The position numbers were made by a program, and so were the translations under genes. Positions 1-10,934 of a stretch of 34,998 nucleotides of DNA are shown piece after piece. Positions within the stretch are counted from its first letter, which is position 1. Each line of letters starts with the position of its first letter. Origin of the DNA: Intoshia linei (taxonomy: Eukaryota; Orthonectida; Rhopaluridae); assembly GCA_001642005.1 (NCBI GenBank), contig LWCA01000273.1, positions 1-34,998 of the forward strand, given 5' to 3'. The notes beneath the pieces were generated by a model. The model made no database searches, had not been told where the DNA came from, and saw only the letters and a program-made list of their open reading frames with translations.

Positions 1-111
1 AATCTATATAATTCATTCCTTCGAAATTTTTTTTATTGCTATGCAATTTTTAAAAATATGCCTTAGCAGATCTACGTGCTGTTTGTACGTAGTACATAAC
101 AGTTAACCTAG
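1..111 (+). mobile_element. 3' end of a non-autonomous Helitron
   Basis: The stretch ends with an imperfect hairpin (arms CTGTT..GTAC and GTAC..AACAG around positions 79-102), a short spacer and the terminal tetranucleotide CTAG at 108-111, followed by T. Hairpin plus CTRR and insertion between A and T is the Helitron 3' signature. The same terminal sequence recurs at 6055-6087 (plus) and 17039-17071 (minus), where complete elements can be delimited. The 5' part of this copy lies outside the window, so its length is unknown. Confidence 0.6.
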
Positions 112-572
112 TTATATTATATCGCAGATAGCAGAAAATATTACTGACTCACAATGATAGGTTTAATAATTCTCAGTGCGGGTGCGGGTCTCAGCACTGG
201 CAGAATACACAATGACCGCTACCTTTATGGTCAAATACATTCAATTAGATAGTTCTTTATAATCTTTATCGATTTAGGTTAAAAGGTTACAACAATTTTT
301 AAAGTGAATAAATTAATCAACGTCCCAAATAAATCATTTATCATGATGACCTCTTTTTATTTTATAAGTATTTAAAGTGCTGTGCAACAAAATATGCAGG
401 TATTTTATTTTTTTAAACAAAAGTAATGTATTATTGGGTATTTTTTAATTTTGACTTGGAAATTACTTCATACGTATCATATGGAATTCTGATGCATTTT
501 CTTATCTATTTGAAAGACATTTTGATAGAAAAATTATCAGTCAAAATAAATGTTAACAATCCAAGTAAAATT
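112..572. other. non-coding stretch, nothing recognised
   Basis: AT-rich sequence between the Helitron end and the stop codon of the IF-3-like gene. I see no open frame that matches a family and no terminal inverted repeats. It probably includes the 3' untranslated region of the IF-3-like gene. Confidence 0.4.
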
Positions 573-1288
573 TTATTTCAAAGACAAGTAACGTAATGTT
601 ATATAAGATGAACCAATTCCAGTGATTTTATACGTGTCTTTAGAGTATTTATTCAATAGCTTTTCTGATACATTACAAGATATCTAAATTTAGTTACACA
701 CAATTTATACAATGAACAACAAATGTACTCACAAGGTGTCGCGTAGATCTCTGTAAGGGAGTAAATGAGGCAAAAATATTTTATATTTTTTAACGGCAGT
801 GTAATGGTTAATATATGTAATATAGGCCATGTAAAATTTTCATTTTAATGGAATATTGAAAAGGCATCAAAAAATAAATAAAAATTATGAAATTGTGACC
901 ACTTGAGCACATTATAATGATACAAATAGTCGTATGAGACTAGGCATAAAAAAGCATTAATTATTAAAAATCCTACTTTTTTAATAATTTCATTTACATT
1001 TGGTATATTGGATTTTTTGGAATAAATTATAATTTTAATCAACTTATTTTTATCGAGCCAATTATCGATTTGATTCAATTTTCGATTCAATTGAATTTCG
1101 TCACTTTGAATGTTTATTTTCAATTGTTTAATTTTCAGTTGATGAGAATTCAAAAGAGGTTGAGGAATTGAATCTGTATTTGTGTTATTTGAAATTTTTG
1201 TACTAGACAAAAGTCTAGGTAAAGTAAAATTGCAAGCATAGACTTGCATAATTTTTTGAAAATTTACAAGTTTCATATTTATATCCAT
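573..1288 (-). CDS. mitochondrial translation initiation factor IF-3-like, C-domain only
   Basis: Two exons, 1288-977 and 683-573, joined in phase 0 across a GT-AG intron, give about 140 residues. In bacteria and mitochondria IF-3 binds the small ribosomal subunit and guards start-codon choice. Residues about 52-92 read KIKQLKIN...LNQIDNWLDK..LIKIIIYSKK, which fits the start of the IF-3 C-terminal domain (a conserved K-strand, then an amphipathic helix, then K-x-I-x-I). The second exon continues with a helix and ends in YITLRYLSLK, like the IF-3 terminal strand. The first about 45 residues are Ser/Thr/Asn-rich with few acids, compatible with a mitochondrial targeting peptide. The usual IF-3 N-domain and linker are not present, so the protein is much shorter than mammalian MTIF3. 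The gene is head-to-head with the syntaxin (212 bp between ATGs). Identification rests on motif similarity only; the missing N-domain could lie in an unseen exon. Confidence 0.6.
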
Positions 1289-1500
1289 TGTAAACTGAAC
1301 TTGACTAATTGAAACTTTATTTTACAATGAAATGTAAATTATGAAAAAGGCAGAATTTCTGTAAATGACTCTTATGGCGTTACAGTTGTGAAATTTCAAA
1401 AAATAATTTGAAAATTGTAAATATACAAATTAATCAAATATTTACTCAGAAATAAATTTCTATCAAAAATTTATAAACCTATTTTTTATTCTTTTCTAGA
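1289..1500. promoter_or_regulatory. shared spacer between divergent start codons
   Basis: Only 212 bp separate the ATG of the IF-3-like gene (minus, 1288) from the ATG of the syntaxin gene (plus, 1501), so both promoters and 5' UTRs must fit here, or the syntaxin 5' UTR is further spliced (a CTAG acceptor-like sequence directly precedes its ATG). No individual promoter element is recognisable in the AT-rich sequence. Confidence 0.35.
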
Positions 1501-3914
1501 ATGTCTAATTTTGGATACCAAATTGATATCATCAATAAAAAAATTTTCGAATTACGAAATAAAAGTATTTGATTAATTTAAATTATTGATTTAATTGTTA
1601 AATCGCTTATATTTTAGCTACAATTCTAGAAAATTATCATAAAAAATTGGCTAGTAATAGAAAAACTTCTACAATAGATTCAATGTAATAATTTTTAATT
1701 TGATCAAAGTTACAAATTGCATTTGTGTTATTATTTGATCAATCAATAATTTATAGCAGCGGTTCCATACTTTACAGTTGGTATCCCTATACTGAAAAAA
1801 ATATAATTTGGTACCCATAATAATTTAAATTTAGTGTAACTATGACACCGCATCAATTATAAAAAATTTTTTTTTAAAATGTTAAAACTCTACTTGACCG
1901 AAAATGGATATCTGAAACACTTTAATGATTGAACTGACGAAATAGTGATGTACAATGTACATATATTTAACATCCAACCTCAAAATCGCAGAGACTATCA
2001 AATAGACGTAAATACATAAGGAACTAATTATATTATTACAAATTAATTTTTATTTTTTGTTACTTTTGGGAATTTAAAAAATATCTATAATTTATGAGTC
2101 ATAGTATCAGACAAGCTGGTACCCAAAATAATTTCTGGTACCCCTTAGGGGTCCCAGTACTCTATTTTGGAACGACTGGTGTATAGGCATGAATCCTTGA
2201 TATGTATTGCACATGTCATTACAAAATATACCCAATTACTCAAGAATTATATAAAACTGATGAAATCAATTAAATGAAATTACTTAAATTAATTACCTAA
2301 TAATTATATATAATAAATTAAATTTGTTGATATAAAAATATAGACACCAAGTCGAAAATAGTTGCAATGAAATAGTGAGCAACGTTTTGTATTTATTTCA
2401 GCAATTAAAGAAAAACTTTATATTTGACAAATACCAAACAGGAGAATATGAGAAATTAAAAGAAAATTACAAAACAGTCATTCAAAATTACACAATATTA
2501 CAGAATGTAACAATAATTTAAAATTATCATAATTTTATATTATTAGCAAATATTAAACAACCTCAAAACCAACAATGAGAATTTCGCTGAATGGGTAATT
2601 TTATTATTCCAGGGTAACAAATCACAACATGGATACGTAACCAGGACTTAATGGTGAATTGCTTCGGTCAATAGAATTATAAACATAAAATACATGTATA
2701 CATGGTCAAATACTTATATAACCCCATAAATGATATTAGGCCTAGATCAGTGTTTCCCAACCTTTTTTATGCTAGGCCCCACTTTTACTCTTAAAAAAAT
2801 CCCAGGCCCCACTGATAAAAAATAAACGCGAATTATTATAAAATAATGATAAAAACAATAATGTATTTATTTTTTAGAATTAATGACACAATTGAGCCTG
2901 ACCATTCTGACAGAGTTTATTAATATTAGGTACTAATGTAAGTTTTAATCGTAAATCTCCCCTTTTTGAAATTTGTAGTCTATTTATTTTTTTGTCAGTA
3001 ATCTAAAACTGCCTAAACTCGCATTTTGCTAAATAAGAGGATGGAAATGGCAACAAACCAATCCTATCAAAAGTAGTTTAAAAGTCAGATAATTTTGGTA
3101 TTTTGCAGATACTGATCAATTTAGTTAAATTTGAATTTAATAGCCCACAATAATTAAAGATATATAAATTTGTTTTTTGTTATTCTAATAATTTAATAAT
3201 ACAATCAATTGTTTCAAAGATCACATGACCACTTATAAACCTGAGAATATTGTATAAAATTAACAATAAATTAATTTAAAGCTTCATAATCCTATAAATG
3301 TGTAATATTTCCCAGGCCCCACCAAAAATTTCGTCATGCCCCACGGTTGGGAAACACTAGCCTAGATACTTTCATTATTTTGAATAAAATTAAAAATAAA
3401 TTTGATAATACTCTATTTATGACAGAATGACAACGACAATGATAGTAGCCCATTAATCAATGGTAACCCCTTTAAAAAGGATATGAAACAACAAACTATC
3501 CAACAATTTAAAGATGAAGATGCAGCCATCAAACGATTGGAGGTAAAATTAAAAAAATTTAAATGGAAATGCTAAAACGTAAATATTTAGTCCGACGTGT
3601 TGATAATAAACGACATATTTGTAAATTTAAACAAAGTTGTGAATGAACAAGGAATAGTCATTGATACAATTGAAGATAACATTGTATCAACTCATATACA
3701 AACGGAAAAAGCCAACGAAGATTTAACTGAAGCAGCTATTAGTAAAGTAATCTAATCAAAATTGATTAAATTAAAAACTAATTTAAAATCCGATTTCGAT
3801 AAGTTAAAATATACAATTTAGGAAAAAACAAGACGCAACAAATTAATTATCACAGTAGTGTTATCCTTATTTGCATTAATACTTGTTTTAATATTATATT
3901 TTGCATTAAGATGA
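1501..3914 (+). CDS. Qa-SNARE syntaxin, endosomal STX7/STX12 type
   Basis: Seven exons with consistent phases: 1501-1564, 1618-1684, 2344-2374, 2402-2506, 3426-3542, 3591-3746 and 3822-3914, giving 210 residues. Syntaxins form the four-helix SNARE bundle that fuses membranes; the STX7/12 group acts on endosomes and lysosomes. Residues 1-90 form the N-terminal helical region (ELRNKTTILENYHKKLASN). The SNARE motif begins at DEDAAIKRLE, and NKVVNEQGIVIDTIEDN carries the zero-layer Gln that defines a Qa-SNARE. The last exon encodes a basic stretch EKTRRNK followed by one transmembrane helix and a very short lumenal end (YFALR). Intron 3 is only 27 nt. Introns 2 and 4 are enlarged by hAT-type elements. 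It is shorter than human STX7 (about 260), mainly in the N-terminal Habc region. It meets Sec3 tail-to-tail with a 39-bp gap. The 31-nt third exon is the least certain part. Confidence 0.88.
1757..2178. mobile_element. hAT-type MITE in syntaxin intron 2
   Basis: The element starts CAGCGGTTCC and ends GGAACGACTG, whose reverse complement is CAGTCGTTCC, so the termini are inverted repeats of the hAT CAGNG type. The flanking octamers ATTTATAG (1749-1756) and GTGTATAG (2179-2186) agree at 6 of 8 positions, consistent with an old 8-bp target duplication. No coding capacity is visible in the 422 bp. Confidence 0.65.
2748..3359. mobile_element. hAT-type MITE in syntaxin intron 4, perfect 8-bp duplication
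   Basis: Terminal inverted repeats are CAGTGTTTCCCAACC at the left and GGTTGGGAAACACTA at the right. The flanks are identical octamers GCCTAGAT (2740-2747 and 3360-3367). Subterminal repeats CCCAGGCCCCAC occur near both ends. These are the hallmarks of a hAT transposon; at 612 bp without an ORF it is non-autonomous. The intact duplication suggests a fairly recent insertion. Confidence 0.9.
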
Positions 3915-3953
3915 TGATTATAATAAAATTTGGTAAGGTTATATTGGTTGCGG

Positions 3954-6900
3954 CTAATAGATTCCATCTTTTTCCACAATATCTGAAAAATAGTCCAATA
4001 CATCTGAAACTGTAAAATCGAGTTTGATGTCTCCGTAGCATAGATTTAAAAGTTTTTGATAATTGTCATATTGTTTTAAAAAACAATGCTGTACTTCTAG
4101 CCAAACAACCTTAAAATAGAATTTACGTTGTACAATACTTGTCTTTAAAAATTACATTAGCCAAACGTATCACGGATAAATGCTTTCGAACTTTTCGATA
4201 TATTCTAGCTAGTGATTCTTTCACCTAGTCTTAAATATTTACATTTTTCATAGTATTACAATTCTTCCAGGATACTGTACAATAATTTTTTTTAATTCAT
4301 TTTTACTAAATGCAATTTTAAACATGACTTCTGATGGAGGTACGCCAGTGTCCAATAGACTATCGATTCCTTCACAAAATAGCTAAAAATGGTTAATCAA
4401 AAATCAAAAAACTATACCCCCAATCTTTCAATAGGCCTTCCCAACATGTGTTTCACATATTCAGTTAAATAAATTTGACTTTTTTGATGAGCATCGCGTT
4501 GATCCTCCTTCAGACAGTCCAAATTTACACATTGAATTACGTCTAAACAAATGTATCAAGACCCATGCCAGCGTTTCCCAAATGCCGGTTCGCAGACCAG
4601 TACTAGTCCATCAAAAACTTTTATTAATTAGTCAATTCATTACATTTTTATCAAAATATCGTTGCCTAATAATTTCGATTTAATGATCCACGATAAATTT
4701 TATAATTTATTACCGGTTCGCCGTGAAAAAATTGTGGGAACCCCTGTCTTTGTAATCATTTAAATTTTAAAATAGTTATTTAAATGTTAAACAATAATAC
4801 ACTTTAAATTACCGGATAGAAGGTAAAAGTTTTCTAAAAACAAATTAATAAACTAGCCCATAAAAATTACCGTAACACACCAAAGAAGGGTACACCTTTG
4901 AAGATTCATTGGACAATTTTATAATTGACACGCTCATTATTTTATAAAGTTTAGAATAAAGCTTGTCAAATTTTTTTCTGTGTTCCAATTCTCTCAACAA
5001 TTCTTCAATGTAGTGTATATAATTCTAATACTAAAAGTAAATGTCAAAAATTTTCAAAGTTACCTCGAAATTTTTAACAAATGGAAAAATACCAAAAACC
5101 TTTTTGGAAGGTTTATAATCAATAACGTTTCGACATTCAGATTCCTATTAAAATAAAAATGTGTATTCAATATGTCAATAAATTTTCATGGAACATGTAA
5201 AAATTACAATTAAATTTTCCATATTTTCATCCAATCGATGCAAGCAATTGTTCAATATAATTATGAGAAATTCAGAATCGTTTCTTTTGACTATCGACTT
5301 TTGTAGAATCGAATGCATTAACACTGTGTTACTAAAATAAAATATGAATAAATTGCGAACCAGATTCACCAGACACTAGTTAAAACTGTATTGGACCGTA
5401 ACACGTAACAATGTATGTGGTATACGTTAAAATTAACCATGGTAACTCGGTTCCCCCATTTGAAAAAAAAAGTTTTACCAACCCAGAGTTGTCATGTATA
5501 CTAACGTAAAAAATACAATCTGGAAAGTGAATGACCATAATCACAGAGAGCTTTTAATTCACTTTCTAAATTTTCAAATAATGCAAAAAGTAATTTTCTA
5601 AAATATAAGTAAATAAATTTAAAATATAAATAAACCGAGTCAATAAAATCTTTTTCTTGTATTCATTAGTATCCTAAAACATGATAATACAAACAATAAA
5701 ATCAAAAACCTTAATTTCTTTATCATTCATATTCAAATCAGGATAAATATTGAAATAATTGACCACAAAGATTTCTTCTTGGCGTGTAACAACTTTTATA
5801 AAACTTATTGCAGAAGAAAAAACCTAAACTGTATATTAATCAACACAATAAATCAATTAGCGACTCAACGCGATACGGAAAAATCACTATTACTAAAGGT
5901 GAGCTCCATAAAATGATATTCTTACTTATATAATATGGTTTTTTTGTGTGTGTTATCGTTTATTTCAACAACTACTAGTCTTAGAATTTTATAAAGTCCA
6001 CATTTTAATTACAGTTTTTCCGGGGTTTTAGCAAAATATGCTATCGGCAAAGTACTGTTTGTACGTAGTACATAACAGTTAACCTAGTTTAAATATATAA
6101 TACATGTGTACTAAAAAGTGATGTAGAGAGTGTTAAACGGTTACCTCACCTAAATCAATATTATCTACATACCAATGCATTCCATTAGTTTCAAAAAATC
6201 TTAAGTTACATCTGCACTGCGGTTCAATTTCACATTAAATTTCACTAATGGGTATTGAAACTAAACTATCTAAATCTATAAATAATCAATTCGAAAAGTG
6301 AAATAATATTAGCTTTTTGCATGCTATTATACATTTACGAAATATCAAAAATATTGCATTTTTTTTAATTAGGCACACCTACAAACCTTTAATAATAATT
6401 TAAACACAATAGTTTTCGCCAAACTGAACGTCTCCGTAATCAATGTTATTTTAAATATGGTAAAACTAAGATAAACCCTCGGTATATCCTACTCATATAT
6501 AGTTATGTATACAAATCGTATACTAAAATTCAGTATCCTTGAGCACCCTCGTAGAGTTTTCAAATTTTGTTAAAATTTTGTATTTTAAGTTAATTTAACA
6601 AAACGAAACTTTCTAGCTAATGGCCCATAAGAAATTCAAAAATATTGAAATTGTGTCCACCCTATTGTACAAGTTTTAATTAATTGTGCGTTATAATTTT
6701 AAAATGAATCATTTCAGTTTCAGAAATTTTAACTCGTAACATTTACAAATGTATACGATTGATGTGTAAACAGACAGATTTCAATGATTACAATTTTATT
6801 TTCGTTTCGTATAATTAAAGACCTCTACGCCTTAATAAACAATAGAGACATGGACATCAGAAGTAAAATTTAAATTACACGAAGTTGGACTACGACTTTT

Positions 6901-9779
6901 ATATACAAGCGACACGGTTATAACAAAACAGAAAAACTCTGAAACTCAACTTTTACAAAACTAGATAAACACTCCCGTACTAACCATTAGGATGGTGGTA
7001 GCTAAACTATTTATTAGTAACCATATCTGTAGTAGTATAAACAATAAAAAAAATGATGTCATTGATTAACGATAATAGGATGTAGAATACTATTCCATAT
7101 TTCACTTTGACACTCTGTAAACTCTGCCTCATAGTTAAAATTGTTTTTACAAACCATTGAAGGAAATTCTTAGACAAAATTGACCTAAAACAGGGGTGTC
7201 AGACTCAATTTGCTTGGCGGGCCAAATGTGGAAAAAAATTATTACGCGGGCCACAAAAAAAAATCTTTACTTAAAAAATTATGTTAAAACTAACAGATTT
7301 AATTAATTTATAATAATTTTAATTCATAAAATGAAATATGAAATAATAATTAAACCATAATTGGGGGCAGCAAATGGCCCGAGGCCCGCATAATTGACAC
7401 CCCTGACCTAGAAAAATCTACTTTTATCAATTATTAAAAGAAAATTATAATTTACCCAAAAGTAAGGTACAAATCCCATGTTCATGTATATCATGCCTTT
7501 AGTGAAAAATCCAATCTGGTAAAAATTTATTTAAATTTTTGAATATCAAATATTTTAAGACAACTTAAACGGTAAACCCAGACACGTGGAAAGGTGGCTA
7601 TGGGATATTTTTGTTTTTCTGTGGGCCTTGAATATGAACAAAAAATGTTGGAAGCGGGTTGATGTATCATCACATTTTAATTAAAAATGACAAATAAAAT
7701 CGACAAACTCGACGACAATGTAAAAAATGTAATTTTTTAAATTATTGGCAAGATCAATTTTGACGTTAAAAACTAAAAATTTACCTGATCGAAATCGATT
7801 GCATCATCTTCCATATAATCAGAAGTTTTAGAGCTACCATCTTGGGAAATGTCCGATTTGGAATTTATATTCATAATATTAACTAAAATATAGTTTATAC
7901 TAAGTTTTCACAATTTAAAATTTAAACAATTTAAAAATGCAGCATCGAAAATAAAAATTAAAAATCTTGACACACATAATAAAGAACATTTAAATTTTCG
8001 TGCACTCGTGTGCCAATGATGAACCATATAATGTATTATTGTCCCAAAAGGGTACACGACAGTACTCGCAATGGATTCAAGCATTAAAATTAATATTTAG
8101 TAATAGGCTTTCTTTTAGTATTGGTAAAAATTATGAACCGACTTTTTAAAATTCTTACAGGATCTTAATTGCTAGGGGAGGTATTTCCAGTAGTATAGTA
8201 CATTTTTACACTCTGGATAAATATTTCAATATTTTCATCTCCCTCCTAAATCCTATATTCCCTGATTAACAAAGAATTCACATTCCTACAACCGGAATTA
8301 AATAATTTTCAATATTGCATTTGAAAATTCAGAAAGACTGCCTGAAATCAAAAAATTATACAAGCACTTAAAAAAACAAACCTTTTTTATGATTTTTGAG
8401 TAAACGAGATCTGAGAGTTTTAAAGTACTGAGAAATGTAATTTTCGTACAATTTACTAAATTTTTGTATATATACCTAAAAAAATATTAAAAACAATAGA
8501 AACAAAAACGAAAAAACCTTACATTTTTTAAATTATGTGCGTTAGATTCTGAAATACTATACAACCAAACCATAAATGGAATAAAATGCTCCAATTGTTC
8601 ATTGAGCCCAATAGAAATAATGACGGAAGGATTTAGAGAAATTTCTAAATTCCTCTTATTAACAATATCATTAAAGATGCTATGAATATATTGAACAAAA
8701 CGTTCGATGAAAACTTTTTTCAAACTTTCAAGGTAATTAATTTGATTTTTATAAGCATACAAATGCTTAATATTGGGATCAATTTCAGCATTTTTTAAAA
8801 TATTTGTTAGTTTCTTAATAGCCTTATAAGATTTATTCAAAACTTGTTCATCAGTAGACAGTGCAAGATTTTCAATAGTTTTGATATTTTCGTCTCCAAT
8901 ATTATAAACATTTATAAACATCTCCAAAACATCACGTAATTTCATAAAATTTTTGTTTTGTAAATTTAGTATATAATCCTTATCTTTTGCAGATTCCATT
9001 AAATCTTGAACAGCCATAAGTTTTTTGTCAAAAACATCCAATTTATCTTCAATGTTATTGACAATATCGAGACCATTGTCAATTAACTTCATAATTTCAC
9101 CAATACGATTTTCGGATTCAATAATGGTGTGAATATTTTCACCGTCCAAGTCATCCAATTGTTGTTTTAAATGAATTGAAAAAGTGTCGACGTTTTTAAT
9201 GGACAAGTCGTACTTGTTCATAATGTCAATTATGTTTGAAGCTTCTTCGCTAAGCAGAGAATCTGTGCGATTTTCACTTTCGCTAAGGTTGTATCGTGTC
9301 TGGATTTTATCGTCATTGTTTTCTGTTCTAAATTCATGAGGAATGCTTCGTTTTTCGTCAAATATTGATAGTGGCATGTTATAAAATTCTGGCATTTTAT
9401 CCAGAGTTCGACAGCATAGTTGATACAAATTTGCCAAGTAATCACGCTTTTTTGTTTCATCTTCACAGTGCACCGATAAATTTTGATTGTTAATAAATTC
9501 AAAACTTATTCCAACTTTATCTGATGTGTTGTCACTACCTTCGATTGATATTATTGATGACAGGTTCCATTCGTCTTTTTGTTTGTATGTATTTGATTTT
9601 GAAGCATATTTTAACATTGATATTCTTACCAAGTGCACGTTCATGTTTGAAACAGACATGCATAGCATATATTTTGAGTATTTACGATTACTTGTTTTTG
9701 ATACACGGATAGCACTTATTAGTCGCTCTTTTAATGGGTAGAAAAATTCTCGTTGGAGTATAGATTTTACTGTAGTCAT
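3954..9779 (-). CDS. EXOC1: exocyst complex component Sec3 (EXOC1)
   Basis: Thirteen exons on the minus strand, all with matching phases: 9779-8523, 8475-8382, 7882-7785, 5823-5710, 5673-5636, 5597-5502, 5331-5208, 5144-5064, 5024-4871, 4542-4418, 4382-4260, 4224-4156 and 4109-3954 (842 residues; human EXOC1 is about 890). Sec3 is the exocyst subunit that tethers secretory vesicles to plasma-membrane PIP2 before SNARE-mediated fusion. Residues 1-130 match the Sec3 PH-like domain (TVKSILQREFFYPLKERLIS), about 170-300 the coiled coil (LDDLDGENIHTIIESENRI), and the C-terminal helical bundle contains KKVFGIFPFVKNFE, VKESLARIYRKVRKHL and FTVSDVLDYFSDIV, all diagnostic of EXOC1. Most introns are 35-63 nt; intron 3 (1961 nt) holds a Helitron and a hAT MITE, intron 9 another MITE. 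The start is the first ATG before MTTVK. Confidence is very high; only the exon 9/10 junction is a little uncertain. Confidence 0.96.
4569..4746 (+). mobile_element. MITE of family B in Sec3 intron 9
   Basis: About 178 bp beginning CAGCGTTTCCCAAATGCC and ending GTGGGAACCCCTG. Its interior (ACCAGTACTAGTCC near the left, ATTACCGGTTCGCCGTG near the right) is the same family as the inverted copy at 30239-30415, which has a perfect 8-bp duplication. I do not see a clear target duplication around this copy, so one end may have been eroded. It lies in the 328-nt intron between the Sec3 exons at 4871 and 4542. Confidence 0.7.
5919..6087 (+). mobile_element. short (169 bp) non-autonomous Helitron in Sec3 intron 3
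   Basis: The 5' end TTCTTACTTATATAAT matches the start of the longer copy at 17671 (TCCCTACTTATATAAT on the minus strand) and is preceded by A. The 3' end has the hairpin CTGTT..GTACGTAGTAC..AACAG and terminates in CTAG at 6084-6087, followed by T. The middle part GTCTTAGAATTTTATAAAGT is shared with the longer copies, so this is an internally deleted member of the same family. Confidence 0.75.
7191..7405. mobile_element. hAT-type MITE in Sec3 intron 3
   Basis: Left terminus CAGGGGTGTCAGACTCAATT and right terminus AATTGACACCCCTG form an inverted repeat; subterminal GCGGGCC blocks are repeated at both sides. Flanks ACCTAAAA (7183-7190) and ACCTAGAA (7406-7413) match at 7 of 8 bases. The CAGGGGTGTCA terminus is typical of widespread hAT families. 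215 bp, non-coding. Confidence 0.82.
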
Positions 9780-10934
9780 ATTTTGGATTAATCTGATTTC
9801 AACTTTAATTTATATACATTATATGATGATATTTACATCAGTATTTGTTTATCCTTTATTCATATAAAATTGAATGTCTGTGTGTTACCATTTATTTAAA
9901 ATGCAGAATTTCTAATACAGTTTTTCCCAGAGCGTTTTTATATCTTTTTTTTAGTTTCCGAATTACAGTCCTTCCGGGTCAAAAACCCAATTTTTCCATT
10001 TGTTTAAAAAATAAAATAAATCATTCCAAAAAATTAATAAAACATACATTCTGAGACGCGTTTTAAAATCATTAACATTGTCGTAAATCTCAGCCTCAGA
10101 AACGCATGCGTTCATGGTCAAAACTACAAATTATACTTTGTTTTAAAAATAAAACATGTCCTAAAATTTTATAAAACATAAATTCTTGGATAGTTTTTAA
10201 AATCTTAAGCATTACAATAAATGGCCACCTCAAAAAAGTTGATTTTCATGACTAAAACCACAGATTGTTTTTTTTTTTAAAAATGAGAATAGTCTAGAAT
10301 TTTAAACAAAATATATCTAATAGTTATATCTAGTGAACACACACAAAAAATTCCATTTAAAAAAGCACTTTACAATACTTTTTTTTATATCAAAACTACA
10401 AACTGTATTTTATTAAAACGAAAATTTTGAAATAATTAACGGTCCTACAATTAAAAAAAGAAAGATTATTCTGATACAGCTTATTCCATTGATATAAATA
10501 CAAACTATCTACACATTCCCGGTAAAAAGTAATTTTTAATACATTAACAAAACTTTTTTAAAACCCTCTTATTTCAACCATAAATTACTAAAGCTTAAGG
10601 GAATTATCCTCTTTTTCCAATATTATTTTAAAAAATATTATAAAAATTTAAAATTAATAAATTTTTTTCTAATTAAATTTGTAAATTTCAATCTATATTC
10701 GTGTTATTTCATTAATTAAATTTCTTTTTATTTCTAAAATTAATTAAGGTCTCTAAAATTTTTATTTTTCCTTTGTATCGACTTGTATCACCAAATCACC
10801 TGTATTTTTTAAATTATCCACAGTAACATGTAAAAACATGAACATTATGATAAAGGTAAAGTTTAAACAAGATTTTGTTTAAATTAAATAAAACATGTTG
10901 TAATTTATATACAAACAGATTGAAAAGTTTATTC
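9780..10934. other. divergent spacer between Sec3 and STARD10-like genes
   Basis: This 1.15-kb stretch must contain the promoters of Sec3 (minus, ATG at 9779) and the STARD10-like gene (plus, ATG at 10935). An open frame at 9845-10054 has biased, hydrophobic composition and no recognisable motif, so I do not call it a gene. The middle carries a degenerate tandem repeat, listed separately. Confidence 0.4.
9960..10440. repeat. degenerate tandem repeat, period about 130-140 bp
   Basis: Related blocks recur: TCATGGTCAAAACTACAAAT near 10112, TCATGACTAAAACCACAGAT near 10245 and ATATCAAAACTACAAACT near 10386. Each is followed by a T- or A-rich run and a CCTAAAATTTT/CTAGAATTTTAAA block at a similar distance in at least two units. 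The units differ at many positions, so this is an old array. Boundaries are approximate. Confidence 0.45.

Noticed and set aside
733..750. An 18-nt microexon in the IF-3-like gene, flanked by a TTACAG acceptor and GTGAGT donor
   Set aside because: It is in phase, but joining 977 directly to 683 gives a continuous helix that aligns better with the IF-3 C-domain.
4822..4842. A 21-nt exon (KTFTFYP) in Sec3 intron 9
   Set aside because: Its phase does not fit the next exon, and extending the previous exon to 4871 gives a clean phase-1 junction.
5372..5386. A 15-nt microexon between the Sec3 exons ending at 5502 and starting at 5331
   Set aside because: It would break the phase; direct joining gives LYFLRYNTVLMHS, which fits EXOC1.
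6985..7130. Minus-strand open segment with a membrane-helix-like translation (VFYILLSLINDIIFFIVY) in Sec3 intron 3
   Set aside because: No start codon, no matching neighbour exons, and the Sec3 junction on either side is continuous with the family; AT-rich DNA easily gives hydrophobic translations.
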